Source of the DNA: an uncultured bacterium
GTDB taxonomy: Bacteria; Bacillota_I; Bacilli_A; RF39; UBA660
Direction: 5' to 3'
Assembly (NCBI GenBank): GCA_949292245.1
Contig: CASEYV010000002.1
Location: 43,675 to 107,674 of the forward strand
DNA: 64,000 nucleotides
Shown in pieces: positions 26,986-37,042 of this stretch (positions are counted from its first letter, which is position 1; the number at the start of each line of letters is the position of its first letter). The notes beneath the pieces were generated by a model, which did no database searches, was not told the origin of the DNA, and saw nothing but the letters and a program-made list of their open reading frames with translations. The position numbers and the translations under genes are program-made.

Positions 26986-29900
26986 TATGGCTCCTCCTTG
27001 TGCATATAATCATATCCTTCAACAGTTACTATAGATTCTCCTAATTCTCTTGATTTCACTTTGATAATTATCCTATCTTCAGTATAAGAATCCATTTCAT
27101 CAATTATATAATATAAAACATTATTATTGACGTCAATACCATAATCTCCACTTTGGGTGGTAATATCAATAAACTCATATGCTCCAGTACATTTCTCATC
27201 TCCATCATACTCACCTAACGATATTACAATTTTAACATCTTTATTTGGTTTTAAACCATTTTTAACAGTAACATATATGAAATTAAAGTTATTTTGTTCA
27301 ATAATTTTATCAACAATAACGGCATATAATTCCATTTCGGTATCTATACCACAGTAAATATTTTTAGATATTTCATTTTTAACGAGATTTATATCATCAG
27401 TTTTAAATGTAGTTTTGTATATATCGTTTAAACATTTATTAGCAGAGTCTTTTTTGCATATTCTATAAGAGATTGTTACTTCATCTTTTCTATCACTTAA
27501 ATCAGATATAAATTGTATTTTTGATTTAGCAACAGATAATTTTGATTCTATATCTAAATAAAATGTTACAACATCACCAGGTCCATATCTTCTATATGTA
27601 TTTTGATATTTTAATTCAACTTTATCTTTTGTTGCGGGTTGAGATGAAATAAAGTATCCAATTTGAGCACTATTATAAAATGCTGAACCATTGTATGTAA
27701 TATTTAAATAATTATTAACAAACATTGTTTTATCAATATCAACATCAGGTATAATTGTAAACATAAAGTTAGAATCATTGTTTATTGTTGTTGTTATCCT
27801 ATCTCCTAATCTAATTGATTGATTATCCTCATTAAGATAATAGATTTTTAAATATTCATCATTAATAAAATCATCTATATCATTCTTTAGACTACCATAT
27901 ATCTTATATTTTTTACCCTTAGTTAATTCTGAAACAGAAGAGTTAGTTTCTATATCTACAATATCGTTTATTTTTATTTGAACATCTTTTTTAACGATAT
28001 TAGCACCAACACTTGCATATCCAAAATCAATGGTTTCTTCTGACTCAAATATAAAGAATTTATTCATTAATTGTTCCATTGTGTATTCAGAACCTAAATC
28101 AGCTGGAAGTGTAAAGTTATAGACAATTCTACCATCATTTTGACTTCTAACAGTATCTTTAACTATTTCGTTATTATTTATATAATAGACATTAATGAGT
28201 TTTTTTGAAACAGGAAGTGTTTTGGTTTCTATATTTTTTATAAACAATAATGGACCAGTTTCTCCAGTATCTTGGTTAATAGAGTTACCATCAGCAGTAA
28301 ATTCATAATTTTCATTATGATAAGTATATTTATAAGGATTCATTTCTATTGAATTTTCAATAGCTAATTGGACTGATGATAATAAATCGATAGTGTCTAT
28401 ATTTTCTATTTTATATGTTAAATCCGTAAAGTAACAGCAATTAACCGCTTCATTTAAATCAGTTTCTCCTGTAATATCTAATTTAACTAAACAACTATCA
28501 ACAGTTCGGAGTGTAATGTGGTCTTTTAATTCAACTTCATCTATATCACAAGAATCTAAAGTTCTAAACTTAATAGGATTTTCAAATGTTAAAAACTCTA
28601 AATCAACAGTCTTTTCAAACCTACATTCAAACGGTATTAATATATCCATTTGTTCATTAGCGAACAAAGTATTAATATATAAATATACATTTTCTTCATC
28701 AATAATATCATCATCTTCAGTTAAATTCCTTACTTCAACGGAGTTTTCTAAATAAGGATTTAAAATGTAAAACTTATCATAAAAACCATAGAACATACCA
28801 TCTTTATCTATAAATTCTGAAGCAGCATTTTTTCTTTCACCATCTTCTTCTATGATAGGATTTAATTCAATTTTAATTCCTTTCATATCATAATCTTTTG
28901 TGTTTTTTAGTCTTAATGTTGCATATCCTAATGTAGACAAAGATGTATAAGCATCATCAGAACAAACTCTTAAGTCATCTAATGAACTTATTAATTCAAT
29001 ATTATCAGCTTTGATTGGATATGGGATATTATCTCCTTCCCAAACAGCTAAATAATCATTTTTAACAGAGGTACCATCTTCTACTCTAACAAACAACTCA
29101 TCATAATATTGTCTGTGTTGTGGGGTAATGTTTAATGTATAAGTTATTTTATTTTGTCTACATTGTGTAGGAACAGACACCTGTAACTGAAAAGTCCCAC
29201 CATAATATAAATCTATTTCGTGTTCAATATATCCTTTTTTAGCAATATCGTTGTAAGTTGTTTCAACTGGATGATTTTCTTCTGGTTTCAAACTTCTACT
29301 TTCATCTTTAACAACAACGGTATAATCATCACCTTTATATGTTGTATAAACGGGAAGTATTTTGATTTTTTGGTATCTATCTTGTTTATTTTGTTTTAAA
29401 CCAGAAGGTACAATTAATGATAATGTGAAACTATGAGAATCAATAGTAACTCTTTTCTCTTGTGTTTTAACCCCATCTACAACGAAATATAATGTATGAT
29501 TTCCACAAGTAAGAGATACCATTTTTTCATAAAATGCTTTATTAAAATTATCTGAACTTGTTTCCGTACTCTTTCTCGTATAGGTAAATTTATCATTATC
29601 TTGTGTTATTCCATCTATATAAATTTCAACTGTTCTATAACAGCCAGATAAAAGAGTAATATATGCTTTATCTGGATTAAATTCTTTAACACTTCCGTTT
29701 GGATAATCCTTCACATATCGTTGAACTATATCAAACATAGCAGGGTCTGGAAGTTTAGATTTAAAATTGGCACGACAAGAAGTTTTGTTTTTAATTTCAT
29801 AAGTAATAGATTTATCTCCAACAATACCACTTTTATCAGTAATCTCAAATATAACTTGCCTGTTTGTATAATCAATTTTTTTCTTCTTTACAACGATATT

Positions 29901-30803
29901 ATCTGGAATAACACTTGCTTCTATTTGTTCTAAGTATTCATTGACCAATCCAATATCAATTTGTTCATCAGATGGTTTTGTATTCAATATAGGACCTTCT
30001 ATAGCATTATCTGGATTAATCATTTCCAGCTTTATTATTTGCTCTAATGTTGTTCTACATGGAGAGTCTTCTCCATCTTGAGTTATAATTTCGTTGTTTT
30101 TTGAAACATCAAAAATAACTGGTTCTAATGCTGGTTCATATTCAATTTCAATAAATATGTTCCTTAATCTGATAAAACCAGGGTTAGTATTTTCATTTGG
30201 CCCGTATCTAACCCTAAGACTAAAATCTGATTTTCTAACATTTTCTTCAGTTAAATCTGGGTCTACAAACATTGTGTTTCTTGTAATCCAACCAGCTGCG
30301 GCTTTAGGTCCATCAAGATGATTGTCTTGTGTTAATCTATTATTTTTAGTTGAAAAATATAATTCTACAAGTCTAAACTTAGGCCCCCAATTATTATAGA
30401 TTTTTCCATTTGAAACATCAACACCACGTTGGTCTTGTTCAATATTAGCTCTAATATTTTGAATTTTGATACCCTTTTCAAGTTTAGAAAAATCAAAATA
30501 AAATTCTAATTCAGCTGGTTTATTGTAAGTACCACAAACACCAGCTATAGGACATGTATTACGGAATCCCTTAATGTCATAAAAGGTTTTATAGTTACAT
30601 TGTTTTGTTGCTGGATACCCACATTGTGCATACTCTCCATTCTTATTTTCGCCTATAAGATTTTCTAAATTAAAATACCCATGATGACGCGGATTTGCAC
30701 TACCAAATCTACACCAGCTTTGGTCTACTTCGCCAGGAGCTAATCTTGTACCAACTTGTGGTTCTTCAACCCTAACTGGATAGAATCTCATCGTTTTAGT
30801 CAT
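26985..30803 (-). CDS. Giant virion protein, 1272 residues, Cys-rich N-terminus
   Basis: GAGGT lies before the ATG. The first 95 residues are unusual for a viral structural protein in having five Cys (31, 61, 69, 84, 90), in QSWCRFG, AQCGYPATKQC and TCPIAGVC, suggesting a metal site or disulfide knot. The remainder is a chain of beta-sandwich domains (about residues 110-230, 350-560, 590-1270) with repeated 'N-G-x-L-x-F-x-V' strands. It sits between the GIY-YIG gene and the 1352-residue protein and probably forms a long tail appendage with it. Confidence 0.65.
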   Translation of the reverse strand: MTKTMRFYPVRVEEPQVGTRLAPGEVDQSWCRFGSANPRHHGYFNLENLIGENKNGEYAQCGYPATKQCNYKTFYDIKGFRNTCPIAGVCGTYNKPAELEFYFDFSKLEKGIKIQNIRANIEQDQRGVDVSNGKIYNNWGPKFRLVELYFSTKNNRLTQDNHLDGPKAAAGWITRNTMFVDPDLTEENVRKSDFSLRVRYGPNENTNPGFIRLRNIFIEIEYEPALEPVIFDVSKNNEIITQDGEDSPCRTTLEQIIKLEMINPDNAIEGPILNTKPSDEQIDIGLVNEYLEQIEASVIPDNIVVKKKKIDYTNRQVIFEITDKSGIVGDKSITYEIKNKTSCRANFKSKLPDPAMFDIVQRYVKDYPNGSVKEFNPDKAYITLLSGCYRTVEIYIDGITQDNDKFTYTRKSTETSSDNFNKAFYEKMVSLTCGNHTLYFVVDGVKTQEKRVTIDSHSFTLSLIVPSGLKQNKQDRYQKIKILPVYTTYKGDDYTVVVKDESRSLKPEENHPVETTYNDIAKKGYIEHEIDLYYGGTFQLQVSVPTQCRQNKITYTLNITPQHRQYYDELFVRVEDGTSVKNDYLAVWEGDNIPYPIKADNIELISSLDDLRVCSDDAYTSLSTLGYATLRLKNTKDYDMKGIKIELNPIIEEDGERKNAASEFIDKDGMFYGFYDKFYILNPYLENSVEVRNLTEDDDIIDEENVYLYINTLFANEQMDILIPFECRFEKTVDLEFLTFENPIKFRTLDSCDIDEVELKDHITLRTVDSCLVKLDITGETDLNEAVNCCYFTDLTYKIENIDTIDLLSSVQLAIENSIEMNPYKYTYHNENYEFTADGNSINQDTGETGPLLFIKNIETKTLPVSKKLINVYYINNNEIVKDTVRSQNDGRIVYNFTLPADLGSEYTMEQLMNKFFIFESEETIDFGYASVGANIVKKDVQIKINDIVDIETNSSVSELTKGKKYKIYGSLKNDIDDFINDEYLKIYYLNEDNQSIRLGDRITTTINNDSNFMFTIIPDVDIDKTMFVNNYLNITYNGSAFYNSAQIGYFISSQPATKDKVELKYQNTYRRYGPGDVVTFYLDIESKLSVAKSKIQFISDLSDRKDEVTISYRICKKDSANKCLNDIYKTTFKTDDINLVKNEISKNIYCGIDTEMELYAVIVDKIIEQNNFNFIYVTVKNGLKPNKDVKIVISLGEYDGDEKCTGAYEFIDITTQSGDYGIDVNNNVLYYIIDEMDSYTEDRIIIKVKSRELGESIVTVEGYDYMHKEEP

Positions 30804-31612
30804 ACTGATACCTCTACTAATTGCTTCATAATATTATCAATCCTAAATAAATCATTAATTTCGTTTTTAAGAATTTCATATACTTTATTAATATTAATAA
30901 TCTTTATTTTAATATTTTTATTAATTAATTCTTTTAATAAATCATAAAAATTAGATTTGTATATCTTTGTTTTGTTATAATTTTCTTGTTTTTCGTATTG
31001 AAAACCATTATTTACTTTGGCAATGTTCTTTACACCACATTCATTACAATTAGTTTTCAATAACATAGCTATTCTATCAGAAAAAAGTAAGGTTTTTTTA
31101 TATTTATCCATATCCCATATATTAAATTTATACCCATCTTTATTAATTTTTCTCTCTAGCTCATCAATAGTTGTTGCATTTTTGGTATAATTTTTAACTA
31201 CAAAACGGAATCTATATCCACTTTTATATGTATTTGACTTAATCACACTTACATGTTCAATTCCAGTTTTATTTTTCCCCTCAATACATGATATAGATAA
31301 TTTATCAAAATTTATATTTTGTCCACCAGATGTCAAATTATACCCGTATTGATTATTATTTGATTGAAAAATATCAATATACCGTTTTTCTAATGAATCT
31401 AACAAATAATAAGGAATATTTTTTTTAATAATTTTAAAAACGAAATTATCTTCACCATATTTATTAAAACTATTTTGTAAATGTAAATTATGATGTGTTT
31501 TATTTTTTAGCTTATTTAGATGTTCTTTCTTTCTTCTCTCTAAATCAGATGTTTGCCCTATATAAATCTTTCCATTAACTTGGTTTTCTATCATGTATAT
31601 TCCAGACGTCAT
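30800..31612 (-). CDS. GIY-YIG homing endonuclease
   Basis: The N-terminal nuclease domain is clear: GIYMIENQVNGKIYIGQTSD with Arg in DLERRKKEH, then the Glu of SLEKRYIDIF and the NLTSGG segment. These are the catalytic Tyr, Arg and Glu positions of the family. The C-terminal half contains two copies of the small module shared with the HNH genes (HVSVIKSNTYKSGYRFRFVV; VNNGFQYEKQENYN). It is inserted between two giant structural genes, with its stop overlapping the next gene's start by four bases. It is a selfish element that spreads by cutting gene copies lacking it. Confidence 0.85.
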   Translation of the reverse strand: MTSGIYMIENQVNGKIYIGQTSDLERRKKEHLNKLKNKTHHNLHLQNSFNKYGEDNFVFKIIKKNIPYYLLDSLEKRYIDIFQSNNNQYGYNLTSGGQNINFDKLSISCIEGKNKTGIEHVSVIKSNTYKSGYRFRFVVKNYTKNATTIDELERKINKDGYKFNIWDMDKYKKTLLFSDRIAMLLKTNCNECGVKNIAKVNNGFQYEKQENYNKTKIYKSNFYDLLKELINKNIKIKIININKVYEILKNEINDLFRIDNIMKQLVEVSV

Positions 31613-31671
31613 ATAATACCTCTTTGTTCAGAAAAAAATTAAAATATTATAACTATTTTTAATTTTAATAA

Positions 31672-31689
31672 GATATTATATAAAAAGTT
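31672..31689 (-). promoter_or_regulatory. Possible TATA box before the GIY-YIG gene
   Basis: On the minus strand, AACTTTTTATATAATATC lies about 60-75 bases before the ATG at 31612. It shares the AACTTTTTATA core with elements at 3199 and 58912. It would give the selfish gene and downstream appendage genes their own promoter. Confidence 0.35.
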
Positions 31690-31708
31690 ATGCAAAAAAT
31701 AAAAAAAA

Positions 31709-32734
31709 TTATATGGTTGGGTCTTCCCATTCACTTAATAAATATTGGTCATTTTCTTCAATATACAAATCATCATTAAAATATTTAAGAGTCATATCAT
31801 ATCGTTTATTAATAGTATGTGGATTTGTTAATCCTTTATCATTATAAACAGTATATGTTTCGGATAATTGAGTTTTATTTTTATTTTCATCCCAATATTG
31901 CTGTGGAATAGTTGAATAATTTGTTTCATCTGGAAGAACATCGTTTATTTTGTCTGGATTCATTGCTATTAATGCTGCTCTATCTTCATCAGCTATATTT
32001 GTTTTATCTTTAATTCCGATATAATGTTCTATGTTATTAGAACAAGATTCATTATATGTATATCCAGAGGCAATTTCAATAGATGGAAGAGTCTTAATCG
32101 CTCCTAATGGATAATCATATTCAACGAAGTTATCTTTATAATCTTCCATTACCCATCCATTTTCATCTTTTTTATGATACATACCGTTTTGTTTTTTAAA
32201 TTTAGAGAAATTTTTATAAGTATCTCTACCTCTCCTTATGACATAAGATTCATCTTCTTCCATCATATATGTTGCATTCACTCTATCATATGGTTCTTCG
32301 GTATAATTATCTCTTGTATAATATGTTGTATTTGGTTTTAATTCATATGTAAAATCATTATAATCTTCTTTTAACAATAATAATTGATTCATTGTGTAAT
32401 AGTTTTTAGGAAAAACATGAATTGCTATTTTGCTTACATATTCATCAAGTCTAATAAAAAACATTCCCTTGTAATACTCATATTTAAAAACGGTATTAAA
32501 ATCATCTGCTTTTGTAAATACTAAATTAGAGAATTCATCTGTGAAATAATTATCGCTCCATTGTTCAGATATAGCATCAAAACCTAATCCATCACCATAT
32601 AAATTATCTAAATGAATTTTTAAATTAATAAATCCAACTGGTTCTTTATCTTCTGGCTTTAAAACGTCCATATAAAAATATGGATGAAAATATTCCAATT
32701 CTTCTTTAATATCTGATTCGTTTAAATATTTCAT
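31709..32734 (-). CDS. Baseplate-region protein, 341 residues
   Basis: Follows the gpI-like gene by nine bases in the structural run. It is acidic and Tyr/Asp-rich (YDNYTEEPYDRVNATYMMEE-type segments), all-beta in appearance, without membrane segments. It is probably a baseplate-to-fibre connector or a small fibre protein. I recognise no family. Confidence 0.5.
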   Translation of the reverse strand: MKYLNESDIKEELEYFHPYFYMDVLKPEDKEPVGFINLKIHLDNLYGDGLGFDAISEQWSDNYFTDEFSNLVFTKADDFNTVFKYEYYKGMFFIRLDEYVSKIAIHVFPKNYYTMNQLLLLKEDYNDFTYELKPNTTYYTRDNYTEEPYDRVNATYMMEEDESYVIRRGRDTYKNFSKFKKQNGMYHKKDENGWVMEDYKDNFVEYDYPLGAIKTLPSIEIASGYTYNESCSNNIEHYIGIKDKTNIADEDRAALIAMNPDKINDVLPDETNYSTIPQQYWDENKNKTQLSETYTVYNDKGLTNPHTINKRYDMTLKYFNDDLYIEENDQYLLSEWEDPTI

Positions 32735-32743
32735 TTTGATACC

Positions 32744-35035
32744 TCATTTTGTAGTAACTGTTATTTGATTTTTATAACTCTTTTCACCAACAAAAACAAT
32801 AACTTCATATATACCAGTTGATAGACAAGTAGGATTATTTTCTAATTCTAAATATCCATCTACATCCATAGCTACCTTGTTATCATACATTACTTGATTT
32901 TCGTTATAATAGTTTTGTAAGAATACCCAATATTTATTTTTATCTTCTTCTTTTATCTCATCTTCTTCCATATCAGATTCATTAGGAATTTCACCAACTG
33001 TAACGGTTTCTCCAACATCTAAAGAGAAAGACCAAGAGTTTTTAATATTTCCCTGATTATCAACAGGTTGTATTTCTGTTGGCGATGCGATATATATATC
33101 TCTATCACTAACTGGAACTTCGCCTACATTAGTTATTTGTATTCTAATTCTTGTTTTATCACCTTTTGTGATTTGCTTTTTATCAACAACGATATTCACA
33201 TCAAATTTTTCTTCATATTTATAATAATAAATATTATAATAAATATTTTTAATATCTAATTTCGTTGTTAAATAGTTGTTTTCAGATTTAAAACATAATT
33301 CTAATTCGCATCCTTGTTCAAGATTTTCTCTTGTTAATAATGATTCATCTAATCCTAATGAATCACCATTTCCACCTATGGTATAAGTTCTCAATCCTTG
33401 TTTCCACTCTTCATTTATATTTTCTAATGGAAGTTTTTCATATTTTATTTCATTACCAAACTTAATAGGAATTTTAAGATAACTTTTATCTAAATGTATT
33501 TCGTTTGAATAAACATCTATAAAAGCTTCAATTTTCAATCCGATTCCTGTAATTTTAATATTTTCTGGTAAATCAATTTTTTTAGGATAGCCTAAATATA
33601 ATTTTTTTGAAATATAAGTTTTGTCATTAATATTATTTTTATAGTAAGGAAGTAATGTTGTCTTACAATATCGTTTTGTTTTTGTTAATAAATGTTCTGG
33701 ATTCTTCCATTCAACTCCTTCACTTGTTTTATCCTGATATGATGAAATTGGTAATATATCTCCTGTTTCTTCATTATAATCAGGTGTAGCTGGGATAGAT
33801 TCCGTATATAAATATGTATCTTCAATAAATGGATTTTTGATAGATACAATACCAATATTATTAAGATTACTATCCTTTATAAAAACATGGTCTTCTTTAT
33901 CAAAATTCTTCTGATATTCATTAGCCATTCTTTGTTCATAATAATAATCCTGCTCAATATCGTAATTATAAAATCTTGGGTATGTAGTTTCTTCTTCTTC
34001 AATGGTAATATCTGGTCTATAGTATCTACGTGGAAGACCATATATAATACCCCAATAATCTAATACGGTATTAGGTGCAAATGCTTTATCAGTTGAATTT
34101 TCATCAACTGGAAAACCTCTTTCAATAGGTTTTTTCATTCCCTTAAAGAAAACTTTAACCTTAAATATTTCTACATCAAATTGTTTTGTAAATCTATCAT
34201 AAACTGTTGTTTCTGATATATTATTATAATCTTTTTCATATAACAATTGCCAACCTTGTTTTGGATTAAATTCATGACAATAATGACCATAGAGCTCTAC
34301 TCTTTCAATAGGAAGCATAGAAACACTTGCTAATCTAACATGTTGTTCAACGACATATGTTGGTTCTATTACCTCTATAAATACTTTAAATGCTAAATTA
34401 GTATTTGATGTTGTAATTGAAAATTTGGTTTCTTTATTTTCATTAGTAATAGGTATAGCAGCTAATTCTTTTGGGTCTAATGTTTTTGCTTCCCCATATA
34501 TTCTATGTATTTTTCCTTCGTGATTTGTATAATTAACTTTATCTATTAAAACTTGACCATCAGAGAAAATATCAATTGTTGATTGATTATCAATATCGTT
34601 TATTTTTAATGTTTGTGAAGCATTTTTTATTTCAATCCAATTAATTGGTGATACAAAATCTCCTATTGTTTTAGAAAATGAAATTCTTATTCTAAACCTC
34701 GCAGGTCTTTTCATATTTGGAAGATAAAATACGAATTTATCATTTGGTTCAGTAAATCTTAATTCTGGACCAACTTTATCTCCCGCATTAGGATGTTTTA
34801 AAACGACATTCTCATCAAAATCTTTATATTCTCTAACATAATTGTATTCAACTGGAATATCTTTCCATACCTGTACTGGTTGAATTAATCCTAAATGCTT
34901 TAAAAATTCATTTACTATATCAGCTTCAAATTCTTCTGTGTATTTCTCAACTACATCAAGAAATACATCATTTTTCATCCATTCTGGAAGATTTTCTTTA
35001 ATTGATAAGTTATAATCTTGATATTTTCCAGCCAT
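32744..35035 (-). CDS. gpI-like baseplate protein with C-terminal CARDB-type domains
   Basis: Located directly after the gp25-like and gpJ-like genes, the usual place of tail protein I. The N-terminus (LSIKENLPEWMKNDVFLDVV) fits the helical start of gpI-type proteins, which hold the wedge to the fibres. The large remainder is beta-rich. The final third (EEKFDVNIVVDKKQITKGDK, then IQITNVGEVPVSDRDIYIA) is a CARDB-like adhesion domain, unusual for gpI but in keeping with the Ig-like theme of this virus. Confidence 0.6.
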   Translation of the reverse strand: MAGKYQDYNLSIKENLPEWMKNDVFLDVVEKYTEEFEADIVNEFLKHLGLIQPVQVWKDIPVEYNYVREYKDFDENVVLKHPNAGDKVGPELRFTEPNDKFVFYLPNMKRPARFRIRISFSKTIGDFVSPINWIEIKNASQTLKINDIDNQSTIDIFSDGQVLIDKVNYTNHEGKIHRIYGEAKTLDPKELAAIPITNENKETKFSITTSNTNLAFKVFIEVIEPTYVVEQHVRLASVSMLPIERVELYGHYCHEFNPKQGWQLLYEKDYNNISETTVYDRFTKQFDVEIFKVKVFFKGMKKPIERGFPVDENSTDKAFAPNTVLDYWGIIYGLPRRYYRPDITIEEEETTYPRFYNYDIEQDYYYEQRMANEYQKNFDKEDHVFIKDSNLNNIGIVSIKNPFIEDTYLYTESIPATPDYNEETGDILPISSYQDKTSEGVEWKNPEHLLTKTKRYCKTTLLPYYKNNINDKTYISKKLYLGYPKKIDLPENIKITGIGLKIEAFIDVYSNEIHLDKSYLKIPIKFGNEIKYEKLPLENINEEWKQGLRTYTIGGNGDSLGLDESLLTRENLEQGCELELCFKSENNYLTTKLDIKNIYYNIYYYKYEEKFDVNIVVDKKQITKGDKTRIRIQITNVGEVPVSDRDIYIASPTEIQPVDNQGNIKNSWSFSLDVGETVTVGEIPNESDMEEDEIKEEDKNKYWVFLQNYYNENQVMYDNKVAMDVDGYLELENNPTCLSTGIYEVIVFVGEKSYKNQITVTTK

Positions 35036-35044
35036 TTTTAAACC

Positions 35045-35482
35045 TCATATATATAATGTTCTTGTAAATCTACCATATATAGAATTAACAGTTAATGTTA
35101 TTTTCATTTTATCTCCTCTCTTCATACCGTTGAATGTTGGATTAGAGATTTTAATTTCATCAAAAGAATATACTCTGTTTTGATATTGTGAAATAGTATC
35201 TTTAATATATACTTTTGCTAATTCAGCTATATGGTAATTCATGTTTACCCCTCTAAGTTCTAATAATCTAGAACCAAACCTTTCCATTCCAACACCATTT
35301 ACTGCTCCAAGTGGTGTTCTTAATACATTACAAATACTTGACCAAAGAGCTTCTGCATCTTGGTCATAACTAATATCATCATCTATAATAAGAATTTCTT
35401 CATTAAAACTAATAGAGCCATCATTAAATGTTTCAACATTTTGTTGTGATTTTAAATTTTGTATTCTATTTTGATACTCCAT
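35045..35482 (-). CDS. gp25/GPW-like baseplate wedge protein
   Basis: A 145-residue protein with the family's core: ALWSSICNVLRTPLGAVNGV (helix and 'L-T-x-x-G' segment), FGSRLLEL and a C-terminal strand. In T4 gp25 and P2 gpW this protein joins the wedge to the tube and is needed for sheath attachment, which points to a contractile tail. It is followed by gpI-like and preceded by gpJ-like genes, as in many myoviruses. Confidence 0.8.
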   Translation of the reverse strand: MEYQNRIQNLKSQQNVETFNDGSISFNEEILIIDDDISYDQDAEALWSSICNVLRTPLGAVNGVGMERFGSRLLELRGVNMNYHIAELAKVYIKDTISQYQNRVYSFDEIKISNPTFNGMKRGDKMKITLTVNSIYGRFTRTLYI

Positions 35483-35492
35483 TTTTATTACC

Positions 35493-36647
35493 TCATTCTA
35501 AATTATATTCAAATACCGTTGATACTTTATTTGCTTGTATTCTTTGATATGGTTTTACTTCAAATTTACCATTTTGTGGATTTACTGTAAGGTCTTCATT
35601 AGGTAATATATCTACATCTAATTCATATATCTCAAAACCAGCATCTACTACATAATTTAAGATATAAGCCTCTAATCTTTTTACTGATAATCCTTGTCCA
35701 ATATAACAATAGTTTCCTATAAATATCTCTATAGCTGTTATAATATGATTTTCAAGTGTTTCTTTATCATATTCATTATAAAGATTTTCTCCAGTTAATT
35801 TAAGGCTAATATCCATATCAACAGGTATTTTTTCAACCTGTGTATAGCTATATTTTACACCAGGTATTTTAGGATTATCTATTTGTCTTATAATATCTTT
35901 AAATTCTTCATCACTAGCTATATCTATTACAATTAATAAAGTTCCATATCCATCAAAATATTCAACGATATTATAATCATAAAATCCAACACCTAATTCT
36001 ACTAATCTATTTCCTATATCAGCTATACTACCATCACGTGCATATCTAAAGTTTTCTATTCTATTACGTGCATCAAATGCACTCTCTTCATCTCTTCCAC
36101 CAAAGGCAGCATTTGGATTAGTTACTCCAATGTCTGCAAAAGTAGAGTCTTCAAAGAATGTTAATGTATTTGCTGAAACATTTTGATTTGCGCCCATATC
36201 AACGGAGTATGCTGGAATTTTAACCCTATAACTATCTTTCCATAAAATTCTACTCTCTGCTGTTCTGAATACAATAGGGTTATTTCCTTCTGTAGTTACT
36301 TCAAAATTTGTAGGAATAAGTATATCATTAGCATTATCAGATTCATCTCTTCTATAAAACTCAAGAATAACCTTTGCAACTCTAGCTTGTCTTTTAGTAA
36401 CAAAAGGTTTTATTAATATTTCTAATAGTGCTTCATCTGTTGTATTAAATATATCTAATTCCTTTAAATATTGTGTAACAATTTTAGCAATATTACCAAA
36501 TACTCTTGCAAATACAGAATAATAAATATATATATTAGATGTTTCATTAATTTCGTTTATTACACCTAATTCCTGTGCAATCCTATTTAAATCTGCTAAC
36601 ACCTGTGTTTCATCTAAGGTTGTTATATTAATCGTTATGTCAGCCAT
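35493..36647 (-). CDS. Baseplate J-like protein
   Basis: A 384-residue protein with the gpJ pattern: ESRILWKDSYRVKIPAYSVD-like strands, then GANQNVSANTLTFFED, and FGGRDEESAFDARNRIENF, the family's conserved GGxDEExxxxxRxR segment. gpJ forms the wedge ring of contractile-tail baseplates. It is 10 bases upstream of the gp25-like gene. A GAGGT ribosome site precedes the ATG. Confidence 0.85.
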   Translation of the reverse strand: MADITINITTLDETQVLADLNRIAQELGVINEINETSNIYIYYSVFARVFGNIAKIVTQYLKELDIFNTTDEALLEILIKPFVTKRQARVAKVILEFYRRDESDNANDILIPTNFEVTTEGNNPIVFRTAESRILWKDSYRVKIPAYSVDMGANQNVSANTLTFFEDSTFADIGVTNPNAAFGGRDEESAFDARNRIENFRYARDGSIADIGNRLVELGVGFYDYNIVEYFDGYGTLLIVIDIASDEEFKDIIRQIDNPKIPGVKYSYTQVEKIPVDMDISLKLTGENLYNEYDKETLENHIITAIEIFIGNYCYIGQGLSVKRLEAYILNYVVDAGFEIYELDVDILPNEDLTVNPQNGKFEVKPYQRIQANKVSTVFEYNLE

Positions 36648-36658
36648 TTTTTACCTCT

Positions 36659-37042
36659 TTAAAATGTAAATACTCCATTATCAAATGTGATATTTTTTAT
36701 ATATCTGCTATCATATTTGGCATCTAATCCATCTATTTTTTGACTAAGAGCACCAATTATTCCATCCAGAGATGTTATATCACCATCTATTCTTGCAATA
36801 TCGTTTATTGCTTGTATTAATCCAATAGCTTCCATTAAACCTTCACTATCAACTTCTACATAACCTGGTGTGTCTTCTTTACTTTTAACTAAACCTGCTT
36901 TATTTGTTGTAGCAATACCAGTATCAGTTAATGTATATCCAAAAATAAATGTTTCACCATTCCAATAATATTTAGCTGGAAGTCCATTATGTTCTTCATC
37001 TTCACTTACAATTGTATAGGTACCTTTTTTAATATCTAACAT
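36659..37042 (-). CDS. Short tail-fibre-like protein
   Basis: 127 residues. The middle (TTNKAGLVKSKEDTPGYVEVD) has the 'G-L-V-x-S' pattern of phage fibre repeats, and the C-terminus (IGALSQKIDGLDAKYDSRYI) is a short coiled coil. It sits between the Ig-like fibre gene and gpJ. It is probably a fibre tip or attachment piece. Confidence 0.5.
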   Translation of the reverse strand: MLDIKKGTYTIVSEDEEHNGLPAKYYWNGETFIFGYTLTDTGIATTNKAGLVKSKEDTPGYVEVDSEGLMEAIGLIQAINDIARIDGDITSLDGIIGALSQKIDGLDAKYDSRYIKNITFDNGVFTF

